A stretch of DNA of 64,000 bases from Hyaloscypha bicolor E (Eukaryota; Ascomycota; Leotiomycetes; Helotiales; Hyaloscyphaceae). Each line of letters opens with the position of its first letter. The stretch's first letter is position 1. The notes under the pieces are model-generated. The model ran no database searches, was not told the origin of the DNA, and saw only the letters and a list, made by a program, of their open reading frames with translations. Below are positions 13,884 through 24,411 of the stretch, one piece after another. The stretch is taken from contig NW_020194684.1 of NCBI RefSeq assembly GCF_002865645.1, forward strand, positions 3,291,030 through 3,355,029, read 5' to 3'. The position numbers were made by a program, and so were the translations under genes.

Positions 13884-16800
13884 TCAGAATCTAGTCGCCA
13901 TCCCAGACTTGTATCCGTTGGGGGATTGCTGTACATCTTGTTTCTGTTCCTGCACTCGCAGAGGAAATGGGCGCCGAGCCTCTGAAGTCCTCGGGTACAT
14001 GTTTTCAGATCCTTCATGAAACTCCTTAGAAAGTCGATCAGGCACCTCTTGTTCCATTCCATGTATGGCTTTAGAACGGTCTTTGACATCTTCTTTGTCG
14101 GCTTCGACAGCTTGGCGCGGAATCGGTTCCGGTTTTCTCGGTTTGAGTGGAGACCTCCCACAACGGAGGGGGCTTTCTACGCTCGGTAGGCTAGGAAAAT
14201 TTGTATGCGGCTCCGGTAGGTTGTTTTGCTTATTGCCTTTTCTCATGCTTCTTGTTCGACTTCTTCCGAGAAGGAATGAAGATTCAGATTTGCCAAATAT
14301 CACTGCCCCCTGGGACTTCAGTGGTCCTAGAAAAACTACACTTCCAGATCCCATTCGCTGTTTGCTTTCAACCTGCTGGAGACGATCGCAATTGCAACTA
14401 GAATTTGCGTTGCTTAGGCAATTTTCGAAGAGCATCTGGCCATGGTGCCGTTGGCGATGTTGATAAGTCTGGTTCTCTTTGGTCACAAGACTGCCAGCTC
14501 TCTCATAGAGAGTTTTGAGGATAGGTATACCAGCTGCAAGGTAGTCCTTATCTTTAGGGACATATTTCCATCGATGACAGAGACCATTTGTAGAGCCTTC
14601 GGCTGGCTCAATAACATCCTCGAATCCGCTTGCAAAGAGAACAATGGCATCGATTTCCTGTGCGAAATTGATCCAACCCCCACAACTGTTTTTGATAATG
14701 GTCTCTTTTAGATGGAGTGGCGATCTCTCCTCCACCAAGTCCATGAATTCCCACCCTAGGAGCCTTTGTCCTTTAGACATTAGTGAGTCAGATGTAAATT
14801 CCCTTTCGGTACCTTTTCCCAATAAGTCTTCCAATGAACCCCAGATATCCCGCACCATTTGTTCAAAATACAAGCTTGAGGAACCAGCATCTCCGTCGAA
14901 CAGCTTGGTTGATCTATTTTCAAGTAACATCTTCTCTGCAGCGTCACAGACATTCCGAGCCGGATCTGCGGAAATTATATCCACGGGTTTGCCTGCGATG
15001 GAAAACGGCTTGCGGAAATGTCTCGTCTTGGCAATATGCGCGATCACCGCCGATGATGGAACCAACCAACCTCTCTTGTCGCGGGTGTCGTAGAGGACAA
15101 CTGAAACCTTCGAGGCATGTTGGAGTAATTTCTCATAATGGCCAGTCCGTGAGACATGTAGTTTGCTATCTTTGGGGCCCATAGCAAAGCTCACTCCAAC
15201 CTCAATAATATTCAGAAGCCGAATGGATAACACAGGGGTAGTTCTAGGTCTACTAGCCTCCTTGGTAGGCGACCAGTTAATATTCTCGTATTTTGCATCT
15301 GTTGTTCCGAGATTTGTTGTCACTTTCCCCCACCAGCCTAGAAACGCACGTGTTGAGGCCAGTGACTCTTGATCGACGCTGCCGAGTAAGGCTCTTTTTG
15401 GGCATTGCTGATCCGCTTGAAGGTATTCCAGCCTAGTGTTGTCTTCATTCGTTATGAAATGCCACTGAATAGAATTCCCATGCCGTTGTAACGGAACAAA
15501 CATGCATGAAAATCCTTTAAGCATCAGGCCACCCTTGAACTCTACCGCATGACTGGCACCTCCTAAGGCGGCCATCATTTGTATCGGGATCTCTAATCCA
15601 ATCAAACCATGGTCCCGACTTGAAATGGGAAAATTGAAAGCGATGACTGGGTTAAAAAAAAGGTCATGCCAACAACTCTTCTCCTCGAGAACATCCGTGG
15701 CGAACTCGATTTCGAAAATAGCAGGAAGATTATTAGTCCATGCAGATATTTGAGCTTCTGAGCGTCCGACCGAACCACTCTCTGATGTGCGGAGTGCTGA
15801 CCCAAGCCAGGCTAATTGTTGAGCGATTTGAATAATGGATTCCTCTACGCCATCCACATGAACAACAATAATGGGGTTGCCATAACACATTTTTAAAATT
15901 GGGCCATTATCTAATAATAATCAGTATATGCGCAAAGTGGGAAGACTCTGTCGTGTAAGTTGCAGCAAATTCAACTTGCCTCTTGATATTTCCCCTCCCT
16001 CATTCAGAATTTCCTGAATCGATTCAAGCAGCTTTAGGCCCAGGGCCGTGTCCGGCCAAGTCTGCATTAGATATTCTGTGACAGTTGTTGCTTGTGCATC
16101 TCGTGCGCTTCCAGTCACTGCAATAACAGAACCTAAGGATACCGCTCTCACGTCGCCAAATTGCCCCTCAACAAATTCCTTCACCTGCCAATGAACATTG
16201 AATATAGCACGATGCGTGCGTATTTCACCTCCACTCTGTGGAAACTGATCTGGTGGAGCACTGGGCTCATGATATCGCTTTTGTTTCTTTCGGTTTGGTC
16301 CGTCCTCCAGGTGTTGTTCAACACCGTAATATGAATTGTTTATTGAAAGATGATTCCGGACAACTCTCCTAATCTCGTCCATACCGTGCATTTTATTACT
16401 CCGTTCATGGTTCTTCTGTAGTTGGTGCCCACCGAACACAAGTCTCGAAGACTTGACCAACCGCAAATCTACCAACTCTTGGGGCGTGGATTCGTACGGA
16501 CTTGACGGCGGAGTTGTTTCTGGGGTAGTGGGTCTGGGGTGTTTTCCAGTAAAAGCTGTAACCCCTGATGTTTGATATGCAAGTGGACCACGGCCTGCTG
16601 GGGTAGCGATTTCCATCGTTTGATCCTCTTTAATTGACAGGAGATCTATACCCGTCGCACTTATTGCTGGACTTGGAGGGAGAGGCGTTGGAAGTATGCT
16701 TTCTCGGTAAAGGCTCTGGGCCATGTCGAACGAGGATGGCGAGGGGACCCTTTGAGAACCAATGTTCACGGAATCCCCAATCTGACCAGCAGGTTCTGGT

Positions 16801-17012
16801 GCCATTGATTGATTTGAGTGACCATGTGAATTGCATGGCTTGAACGTGAGATAATTCTGGCCTAGCTCTGGCTGAAGTGAAACTCGATGTTGAATTTGGG
16901 AACACTCTAGTCCAGCTGTTTGGGCTGGGTCTTTTGCCGTGCCTAACGGCTGTAGTGCCGTGGATTGAAAGGAATAAACATAAGGTGCGTTGTTGAAGTT
17001 TGTTGAAGCCAT
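13884..17012 (-). CDS. Large protein of unknown function, two exons with a GC-AG intron
   Basis: Reading right to left, exon 1 is 17012-15980 and exon 2 is 15910-13884, about 1019 residues. The intron (15911-15979, 69 nt) starts with gcaagt preceded by ag, the consensus for the rare GC-AG class, and ends attag. The join reads EISR-D-NGPIL in frame. The first ~220 residues are disordered, rich in Pro, Ser and Thr. A basic KKQKR patch near residue 240 could be a nuclear localisation signal. A folded-looking region follows, with hydrophobic segments such as GSVIAVTGSARDAQ and NPIIVVHVDGVEESI. The last ~150 residues are again polar and basic. I do not recognise a family. The Met at 17012 is the first in frame. 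Confidence 0.7.
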
Positions 17013-17510
17013 ATCTTGATTGTAGTTTAGTTGTCACGTTTCAATCCTACCAGAGTACAGAGCTTACCTTATTTATCTACCTGAATGATTTGTCCTATGC
17101 GGAAATCAGAAGCTTGGGTTCAGGAAGGTGCATTCGTTGCCACTCAGTGCTATTCCAAAATATTGACGTAATAAACTCAAAAGCAAAAGAAGAATCAGAT
17201 ATCTAGAAGGAAAATGCCTTCGGTGACCTTGGTAGCCGCTGGCAGGTCAAGGCTACCTTCCACCGCGGTCGCATTTTCGGACAGCGCCAGCACACTAAAC
17301 CTCTGTGGGGGTTGCCATCCAACCAATATCCCGCGCTCCTTCGGTGAGGAAACAACCATTACCACTCCAGGACTCTGGGCCATGGAATAAATCTGAGGCT
17401 ACGAGAGCAGACAGATGCGTTTCATCTGCGAGCCCAGAGCCACATTAAATGGGCGGCTAATCTTAGCCTTCGTTGATTGATTTCCGATGCGCAATACACG
17501 TTTGAATGCG
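17013..17510. other. Intergenic, upstream of the large minus-strand gene
   Basis: This is probably the promoter side of the minus-strand gene starting at 17012. No clear core promoter motif or additional gene is seen. Confidence 0.4.
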
Positions 17511-17647
17511 TACGGAAATCGCGGCATAAAGTTCTGCGACCTCATTAATGTGGCCTATAGTGCCTGTAGCCATAGCGCCATGCTGTTGGCACGGTGGCTA
17601 TAGGACACGTCACTGAAGTCGCAGAACTTTATGCCGCGATCTCCGTA
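17511..17647. mobile_element. Palindromic MITE-like element, TA-flanked
   Basis: The left arm 17511-17540 and right arm 17618-17647 are 30-bp inverted repeats differing at one base (core ATCGCGGCATAAAGTTCTGC). The inner ~77 bp is also partly self-complementary (CCTATAG against CTATAGG), so the element folds as a long hairpin. Each end carries a TA dinucleotide, the target duplication typical of Tc1/mariner-type elements. It is too short (137 bp) to code for a transposase, so it is non-autonomous. Confidence 0.7.
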
Positions 17648-18018
17648 TCCATATTTAGAACAGCGAATAGTGAAACACGGGGAAGAGGAAGGGATGTTGC
17701 ATTGCCGACCTAGAAGCGCGTGTCATTTACGACGATGCAATTTCTTTTGAAACTAATACTCACATTGTGCGAAAAAAGAGGCTGAGGCGGGTGGGGTCAA
17801 AGCTAGTTAACCCAGGGCTGCCAAGGCGCGCGCCAGAGGAAAATGAGGAGAGAGAAACAATGCGAGTGCGAGTCAATCAGCCCCCACACCACAAGACACG
17901 ACTGTCCATACCTGCCTCTAAATGGGCTGTTGCACACTTTGCAGAGCTCAAACGTGGGCTGGGCTCAGCCTGCAAAAATTTGATTCGGAAATATACTAGG
18001 CTCGTGTTAAGCAAAATT
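17648..18018. other. Short spacer between MITE-like elements, no gene
   Basis: An 84-codon frame on the plus strand has no motif and runs close to the next element. I see no supported gene. Confidence 0.4.
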
Positions 18019-18215
18019 TAGCCGGTTCCCCTCCCTACGGAAAGCCGTAAGGATCAAGTGATGAAGCGATTTTCGAATCCGGTTTTCGACTTTTGATGTC
18101 CGATTTGTGGCCCGTGCTCACCCTACCAAAAATCGCAAATACCACATATCACGCCCACATACTATACCCTCTCCCTGTGCCTCTATTACTACTTCAAATA
18201 TCTACTTTCTTTAAT

Positions 18216-18260
<45 letters not shown>
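18216..18260. repeat. (CT)n then (TA)n microsatellite
   Basis: About 17 CT units run directly into about 5 TA units inside the left arm of the foldback element. A partner (TA)n tract lies near 18560-18578 in the right arm, so the tracts are part of the hairpin architecture. Confidence 0.9.
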
Positions 18261-18755
18261 GATAAGAGAGGGGGCTTATAGGGGGAAAGGGGAGGGGGAG
18301 GGGGGGCAAAGCGAGGGAACTTAACCAAAAATTTATGTCGCTAAATTTTTAGTACCTATAGCCTGTAACTTAGGGACCGTAGCCCTAAAATTTAGCGATA
18401 AGTAGCCTATAATTATAGGGCTTCCTTTTCCTAGCGAGTCGCGTGCCTCGACCCTCGCTTTTCGCTTTTCGCTTTCTACTTTTTCACTTTTCACTTTTCA
18501 TTACTCGCCCTCCAACCCCCTCCCCCCCCCACACCCACCCCTCACCTCTCACCCCTCTCTTATATATATATATATATAAATAAGAATCAAAGAGAGAGTA
18601 ATATTTTAAGCAGTAATAATAGGTAGAGGTACAGGGAGAGGGGGTGTGGTATGTGGGCGATTTTTGGTGGGGTGAGCACGGGCCACAAATCGGATATCAA
18701 AAGTCGAAAACCGGATTCGAAAATCGCTTGATCACTTGATCCTTACGGCTTTCCG

Positions 18756-19052
18756 TACCATCCCCCCCCTAAATAATTGCTAGTGTGTATGTTTTGAGTA
18801 TAGGTGCGGGTAGGAATCCAGGGTGTTAGGCCAGTGAGGAAGTCCCTTTTGAGCTGGCTGAGAGCCACTACCAGGGTAAACAGTCTTCGTGAACCTTCTA
18901 CGCACACCCCTGGCTTAATACACAGACCACTTTTTGCTCTGTGCAATGGATCCAAAAGCCCTCCGACCAGGCTTATAACCACTTAGAATAGGAATTCTTT
19001 TCCTCTAATCCCTATTAGGTGCGCTAGCAATTATTTAGGGGGGGGGATGGTA
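18756..19052. mobile_element. Nested TA-flanked MITE-like element
   Basis: It is bounded by TA at 18756-18757 and 19051-19052. The terminal inverted repeats are CCATCCCCCCCCTAAATAAT on the left and its complement on the right, extending to TTGCTAG (27-28 bp, differing by one C in the homopolymer). The central ~240 bp is unique-looking and has no real gene. Its insertion into the outer element next to a TA fixes the order of events: outer element first, this one later. Confidence 0.75.
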
Positions 19053-19074
19053 GCAGTGGGAGGGGAACCGGCTA

Positions 19075-19671
19075 TTAAACTACTGTAATAATTTTGTGCA
19101 GCCAACATCTCCAAATTTCATCAGCGTGACGCTAAGGTTCTTTAGCCGCTAATACTCCGAACCTTCCACTAGCTAATCGGAGCCACAAATATGATTCGCA
19201 CGTCCCGCTTATGGCCTCCTATTTGTTCTAATTGGACGCCTTCGGACTTCCGGTGGGCAGTCGGTTCATTATCTCCTGATAGACAATAGTATTCTCTCTT
19301 CAATGCCTTTGGTGTACGATTGCTCTCGACTAGCGAGTTTCAAAGGAAATTCGATTTACTCCTTGTCCACCTAGAGCTTTACGAAAGAGTACCCGATTCT
19401 GGATACAATAAGAAGCAGTTGCGAGGAAGTTCAAGATTGGGACGATCCAGTTCGAGTTAGTGGTAGAAGATGGAGCAACTGGGGGATACAAAGATTGCAC
19501 CAACTTAGAGAAATTCATGGCCGGCCCTATCATGGAAGGCAAAGTGAGAATCGTGAACTCTTGCAGTCTGCATAAATTAAACGAAGAACATTGCCGTCAA
19601 CATTTCCAAACTAGCTGACAGGTTGGCCACTCCTTTGATACTCGGCTACTTCCTAACCCAAAAAATACAGT
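19075..19671. other. Intergenic, 3' side of the SDR gene
   Basis: No gene or repeat is recognised between the foldback elements and the stop of the dehydrogenase gene. Confidence 0.45.
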
Positions 19672-20679
19672 TTAAAGTTCGTCCTTCAATCCAACCATCT
19701 CCATCGAGTCCTTCCAAAGTTTTGCTTCCCTCTCAGGATCGTAAGTATGCGAGATATATCCTACTCCAGCAATGTCGCCATCACCCTTGCCCTCTGGCGC
19801 TTCCTCACAATTTTCAAGATACCTTCCACCCTTGTCCTCCCACTCTCTTCCTACAGCAGCGACCACAGTCGTTGCTGCGCCTTGTTGTGGACTTTTCAAT
19901 TTTTTCGTCGACGCTTCATCTGCTTTGAAAGCCGCAACCACTTGGGGATCTATATGTCTTGCCAGAGAAGTGTCAATACCTCCCGGGTGCAAACTCGTGG
20001 CATGGAGACCCATATTCCCGTATCGCCGGTCGATCTCGTTAGCCATATAGATGTTTGCAGTCTTTGACTGCGCGTACGCAGCCCAGGGATTATAACCACC
20101 CTCTCTGAACGAGTAATTGAATGGGCCGGTCGGCATACGGTGGGCTGAAGACGAGACATTGACAACTCGGGAGCGCATCGCAGGGGTGGTGCTGGACAAC
20201 AACGCTGGCCTGAGAAGCTGAAACAGAAGGAAGTGAGAAAGGTGGTTGATTTGGAATTGCATTTCGTAGCCGTCTGCAGTGAGCTGGAGAGAGGGTATGG
20301 CCATGACACCCGCGTTGTTGATGAGGATGTTGATTTGATGGTTTGATTGCGTTAGAATGTTAGACGCTGCTGCTCGGACACTGGCAAGAGAGCTATTTTC
20401 CATTTTTATGAATTCGACATGCCCTCCTGGACTGTCCGGAAGATCGCAGAGAGCATGCCGGGCCTTTTCAAGGTCGCGAGCTGTGAGGAAGAGAGTGGCG
20501 CCAGTTTTGGATAGTGCTCGTGCAGTCTCAACACCAAGGCCCGAGGATGTGCCCGTTATAACTATAACTTTTCCAGAAAGGCTGCCTTCGAGATTCTGTG
20601 ATTGAATGATTTGAAGGGCTGTTGGCCGAGCATCGCCAGGTCCTTGAGGATTGGCGTGAGCCAAGGCGTATGGACTCAT
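19672..20679 (-). CDS. Short-chain dehydrogenase/reductase
   Basis: A single-exon 335-residue protein of the classical SDR fold, NAD(P)(H)-dependent and probably cytosolic. Key motifs are the cofactor-binding TGTSSGLG at residues 42-49, NNAG at 121-124, the catalytic Ser region VVNVSSSAH near 172-180, and YAQSK at 202-206 (Tyr202, Lys206). The pattern resembles retinol-dehydrogenase/WW-oxidoreductase-like fungal SDRs, which reduce or oxidise small hydroxylated or carbonyl substrates. The actual substrate cannot be read. It is transcribed divergently from the Zn2Cys6 regulator starting at 21135, with a 455-bp shared upstream region, so co-regulation is plausible. Full length and no obvious defect. 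Confidence 0.93.
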   Translation of the reverse strand: MSPYALAHANPQGPGDARPTALQIIQSQNLEGSLSGKVIVITGTSSGLGVETARALSKTGATLFLTARDLEKARHALCDLPDSPGGHVEFIKMENSSLASVRAAASNILTQSNHQINILINNAGVMAIPSLQLTADGYEMQFQINHLSHFLLFQLLRPALLSSTTPAMRSRVVNVSSSAHRMPTGPFNYSFREGGYNPWAAYAQSKTANIYMANEIDRRYGNMGLHATSLHPGGIDTSLARHIDPQVVAAFKADEASTKKLKSPQQGAATTVVAAVGREWEDKGGRYLENCEEAPEGKGDGDIAGVGYISHTYDPEREAKLWKDSMEMVGLKDEL

Positions 20680-21134
20680 CCTGTGTCAACGAAGAACTTC
20701 GGTGTATGGGCGGAGGGATTCAAAAATTCTTTAGGATGTTAAGGGTGCGTACTGGAAATGTGAGGGGTTCGACTATGTTGAAGTGTAGCCAGAGCTCTAA
20801 AGCCTCGGTGGGGGTGGGCAATTATATGACTTTTCTTATGATTACAGCTACTGGCATTTGCCAGATCCACTTGCTAATGGTGACTTTCTGACACGGAGTT
20901 AGGTTAAAGACCGAGAAACAAAAGCTCTCTAGGAAAATGTGTTGTTTCCATGATCCGGGCCTCCCCTAAAGGCTCACCAATTAAACGAAGCGTAGGAGCC
21001 ACCCGCTTCGACCCCGCCTACGTGCCGCAAGCGTCGGCCGCAAGAGGCCACCGCTTCATGCCTTTTTGGCGGAATATCCTTCCGCAACTATTACACCGAC
21101 AACCATCTATGCAGAGCAATAGAGAATCGCTGAT
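20680..21134. promoter_or_regulatory. Bidirectional promoter region between SDR and Zn2Cys6 gene
   Basis: A 455-bp gap separates the two divergent start codons. It must hold both upstream regions. A direct regulator-target relation is an inference from this head-to-head layout. I see no unambiguous CGG-inverted site. Confidence 0.45.
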
Positions 21135-23001
21135 ATGCAGAGCCCAGTAGTCCCATCATGCGCTGAGAAAGCACAACAAGCGTGTGTAGCATGTAAGCTG
21201 CGGAAGAGGAAATGTGACAAAGGACTTCCACAATGCGGTTGGTGCGCGAGGTAAGCTGGGACATTGATGCGCAATCAATCAACCTTCGGGCAACTTAGAA
21301 CGATCTGACAATAATGACAATAGTAAAAACCAAGTTTGCGATTACTCTCCATTAGGCCAACATGGCAACGACTCAACAAGCCAATGGTCATATCCCTCAT
21401 CGCTCGACGAAAGCCCGCGAAAATCACCGCCCGTCGACTTTCCGACTATTCTTTTCATGGATCCATCAATCCTACAGCATGGCCAGATTGAGAGACCTCG
21501 TGTAACGTACCCTGTACCAACCTATGTTATGCAGTTTGTGGGAGATATGGCCGAAGTTATAACAACTGCCTCTACGTATTTCGAAACTGTTCATGTATGG
21601 ATGCCAATCATCTCCAAGAAGCGTTTCTACGATCACCATCTTCAACTCTTGTTCCATTGTCAGCCAGATTTTACGCTCCTGTTCCTCGCCATGAAGCTCA
21701 TTACAAGCATACTACCAGATGAGTTAGCAAACCCACGAACACCAGCATACAACGCCGCAAAACACTTTTACCTCGAAATGGAAGCCTCCGGCATGATATC
21801 CATTCAAGTCTTGCAGGCCGGCTTGCTTTTGTCACTTTATGAATTGGGACATGCCATATATCCTTCTGCATACTTGTCAATTGGCGCTTGTACCAGATAT
21901 GCTTATGCGCTTGGTATCAACAAAGACGCAAAGACACAGGCAATCAAAGTGCTTACTTTGGTTGAGCTGGAGGAAAACAAGAGAGTTTGGTGGGGAATTA
22001 TTATCTTAGACCGGTTAGTACCTTGTTTTGGTTTATTTCCCCTTCCCCAGACCAGACTATTTGCCAGTCGCCATTAGCCATTGGTTGTCATCTCATGTAA
22101 ATGATCTTCGGTGATACATCTGACGTTATTGGTAGATTTTTAAGCACTGGCAGTCCAGGGAGACCCTTGGCAACCGGAAACCCTAAATTAAGTGATCCTT
22201 TGCCAGCCAATGATGCTGCGTGGGACGCAGGTGTGAGTCTGAAATATTAAACGGTCTTTCAGTAGTAATAAGTAATACAGGTAGTGGAAGCCACTTCGGC
22301 TACCCTATACTCTCCAACAAATACGCATATGAGCAAGTTCTCGTTGCTATGCCAGACTGCAGGGTTGCTGGGACAAGTTCTCGATCACATCTCCTGCCCA
22401 GTCCTGAACCAGAAAATGCACGATGAAGAAGGAATTCAGCTGAATCAAACACTCCAAGCCATGATCGCTGTCTCAGAAACCATGGATCCACCAGACAATG
22501 ATCAAATAGGCATGATCTACAGGTATTTCTCCTGTAACTTGGCTTCTACCAAGATTGGCGTTCGAAACTGTCTAATACAAACAGTATAGCACTCTCATGA
22601 CTCTTCACAGTATCCCCCTTTATACCAGCAACATGCTTCATGATAGCACAGACCGAATTCAACGTGGTAACACGGCCTTAGAAACGACGTTAAAGAAGAT
22701 GGCTAAATGCTTGCCAAACAAGTCGATGCACTTAACTCGAAATCGTGAAGCGGTTTCACCTTGGGGTCTCTACTGTGTATACCGAGCGGCTGTATTATAC
22801 ATGCAACGAATTCGGGAGACTGGGGACTCGGGTGCGGTTGAGAATCTATTGCTCTTGAAGCAATCACTCAGCACAATAAGAACAAGATGGAATGCTGCAG
22901 GTACACGTCATAAACTCCTTGCAAAGTGGATCTTAGCTCACGATCTTCCAGGGGTATATCTTCAGTTGCTAGAGGTGCATGAGGTGGTGGGCAATGCGTG
23001 A
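21135..23001 (+). CDS. Zn(II)2Cys6 transcription factor (copy 1)
   Basis: Six exons: 21135-21250, 21324-22013, 22136-22232, 22281-22522, 22590-22900 and 22952-23001, giving about 501 residues. The N-terminal zinc cluster has Cys at 17, 20, 27, 34, 37 and 44 (CVACKLRKRKCD ... CGWC ... CDY), split by intron 1 after the fifth Cys. The middle region carries the fungal-specific transcription factor domain, with FETVHVWMPIISKKRFY and RVWWGIIILDR. The last intron (51 nt) is in frame, so it can be retained without a shift. It is placed by comparison with copy 2 at 42670-44632, which shares exon lengths of 97 and 311 nt and all splice positions. The C-terminus is about 75 residues shorter than in copy 2. 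Nuclear DNA-binding regulator; targets unknown, with the divergent SDR gene a likely candidate. Confidence 0.88.
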
Positions 23002-23218
23002 TTACTCGTCTGTTTCTGTAGCACTCTTGTACTTTGCAAGCCATGCTCTGGTTCTGCCAGGAAGAAAAGTCTCCGAAACAAAACTTGCTTAGTATTCAAT
23101 ATCACTGTCTGAGCCTAACATCTAATGGTGCTTTGAAGCCCTTCGGCTCGACAGTGAAGTCTCCCAGAATTGTCCACCACCAATACACCGACCAACCTCA
23201 AAGGCTTCGATCCCAGCC

Positions 23219-23357
23219 CTACAACGCCTCAATCCACTCCAAGGTTGTTGATGGCTCAAGTCTCTCCCAGTCATTCGGATTTATGTATATGTTCCTGATG
23301 ATGCCCTTCTCATCCACCAACAGACTCGCAGGTACCGGGACCCCAAACGAGTCATCA
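23219..23357 (-). pseudogene. Remnant last exon of an AhpC/TSA (peroxiredoxin-like) gene
   Basis: On the minus strand an acceptor-like aatag is followed by 45 codons reading DDSFGVPVPASLLVDEKG, then IRNIYINPN and RLEPSTTLEWIEAL, then a stop. This matches my recollection of the C-terminal exon of fungal peroxiredoxin-like AhpC/TSA proteins (VPVPATFLVD..G.VR....D...RLE...ALEW). Upstream on that strand I find no peroxide-reducing Cys region, so only the tail remains. The match is from memory; a spliced intact gene in a form I missed is less likely. Confidence 0.6.
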
Positions 23358-23955
23358 CTATTCAGTGCTACTCAGGAGTCTGCATCGCCAGCATAGCCCT
23401 TATTGCAAAACTCGAATTCAGTAAAGAAACATCAAGCGAGGGAGAAACCAAATGCTGCTAGATGAAGAGCACAGCGAAACTGCAGAGCTTCCTCAATGAC
23501 AAAGAGAGCCGGTCCGAGGTCTTTCCCATAGGGCCATTACGAGAAAGCATGAATAGCAGCAGGTGCAACAAATTGACGGGTCCGAACAGAACAAAAGGCA
23601 TAAATTACAGTGTTAATAACGTGGGCTGAATGTTGAGCGTTTTGGAGACTATTGGGTAGTGCAGGGCTGGTGGGCTTGTACTCGAAAGCGGCCGTGAGAA
23701 AGAACGTGGAAATGAAGAAGAGTAGTGGAGAAGAAAGAATCTTCGAGCTTCGTTCACGCGGAGCTTGGGAGACTCATACCGCGAAGATCAATGTGAATAT
23801 TTCTCGAAGGCGACCCGGGCTCGACCAGCCCGATCAAAAACTTCCTCCCGAGTCTTGTAAGCGTTGCTTCAGGAGGATGAAGCTGATGCTTACAGGCCAC
23901 AGTTATTCAGATCTCCTGCGCGGTTCTGAACTTCGTAGAAACATACTAGACGTAC

Positions 23956-24007
23956 AAACGTGTTGGACATGGAAATGTGTTAGATATGGAAACGTGTTCA
24001 AAGTTGG
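23956..24007. repeat. Three-copy 17-bp tandem repeat
   Basis: Units AAACGTGTTGGACATGG, AAATGTGTTAGATATGG and AAACGTGTTCAAAGTTGG follow each other directly (17, 17 and 18 bp). The first two differ only by three transitions. Confidence 0.75.
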
Positions 24008-24411
24008 ATACACTGGGCAAAATCAAGGTGAACGTGAAGGAAGCGAGAAGGGTTCCAAGGCATTTGGTGCGTGAAAAAAAGGAGGAACGTGGGCTGACGC
24101 TGTCACGAATAATGTTACGCTGAATTAGCGACTAGATTTCTCTTAATAGGGCAGGTAATGACATCGGAGGGCGGCTTTTCATTATTCCTAACTCAGGCCT
24201 ATTTCGGCGATTAATTCTCTAGTGCGTTTTGCCTTTTCTCAACCTTAAATATTTACTTCTTCGTGTTGATATCTGCTTGATTCTCCTCCGCCCACCCAAG
24301 CCTGCAAGCCTACCAACAGACTGATTTGCACAATAGTCTTCCTATAACCTCCTCTAGGACTTCTTCTTTGTCTCTACACAACTTTATTTAGCAAACAATA
24401 CACGAGCCGGT

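Larger units (their letters stand above)
18019..19074. mobile_element. Large foldback (MITE-like) element, host of a nested insertion
   Basis: The left end reads TA-GCCGGTTCCCCTCC and the right end is its inverted complement GGAGGGGAACCGGC-TA. Long inverted arms follow. The left arm from about 18035 (CGGAAAGCCGTAAGGATCAA) to about 18215 pairs with the right arm from 18755 back to about 18575. Similarity is high across CGATTTTCGAATCCGG and GGCCCGTGCTCACC. The arms end in CT and TA microsatellites around a G/C-skewed centre. No coding capacity is seen. A second element is inserted near its right end (18756-19052), separating the terminal 20 bp from the rest of the right arm. Confidence 0.7.
23002..24411. 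other. Intergenic region holding a gene remnant and a small tandem repeat
   Basis: Apart from the peroxiredoxin-like remnant (23219-23357) and a three-copy tandem (23956-24007), no intact gene is seen. A 140-codon plus-strand frame at 23652-24074 has no motif. Confidence 0.5.

Noticed and set aside
18743..18982. 79-codon frame inside the nested element
   Set aside because: Falls within a non-autonomous foldback element and shows no transposase signature.
23652..24074. 140-codon plus-strand frame
   Set aside because: Charged, repeat-containing translation that includes the 17-bp tandem; no family resemblance.
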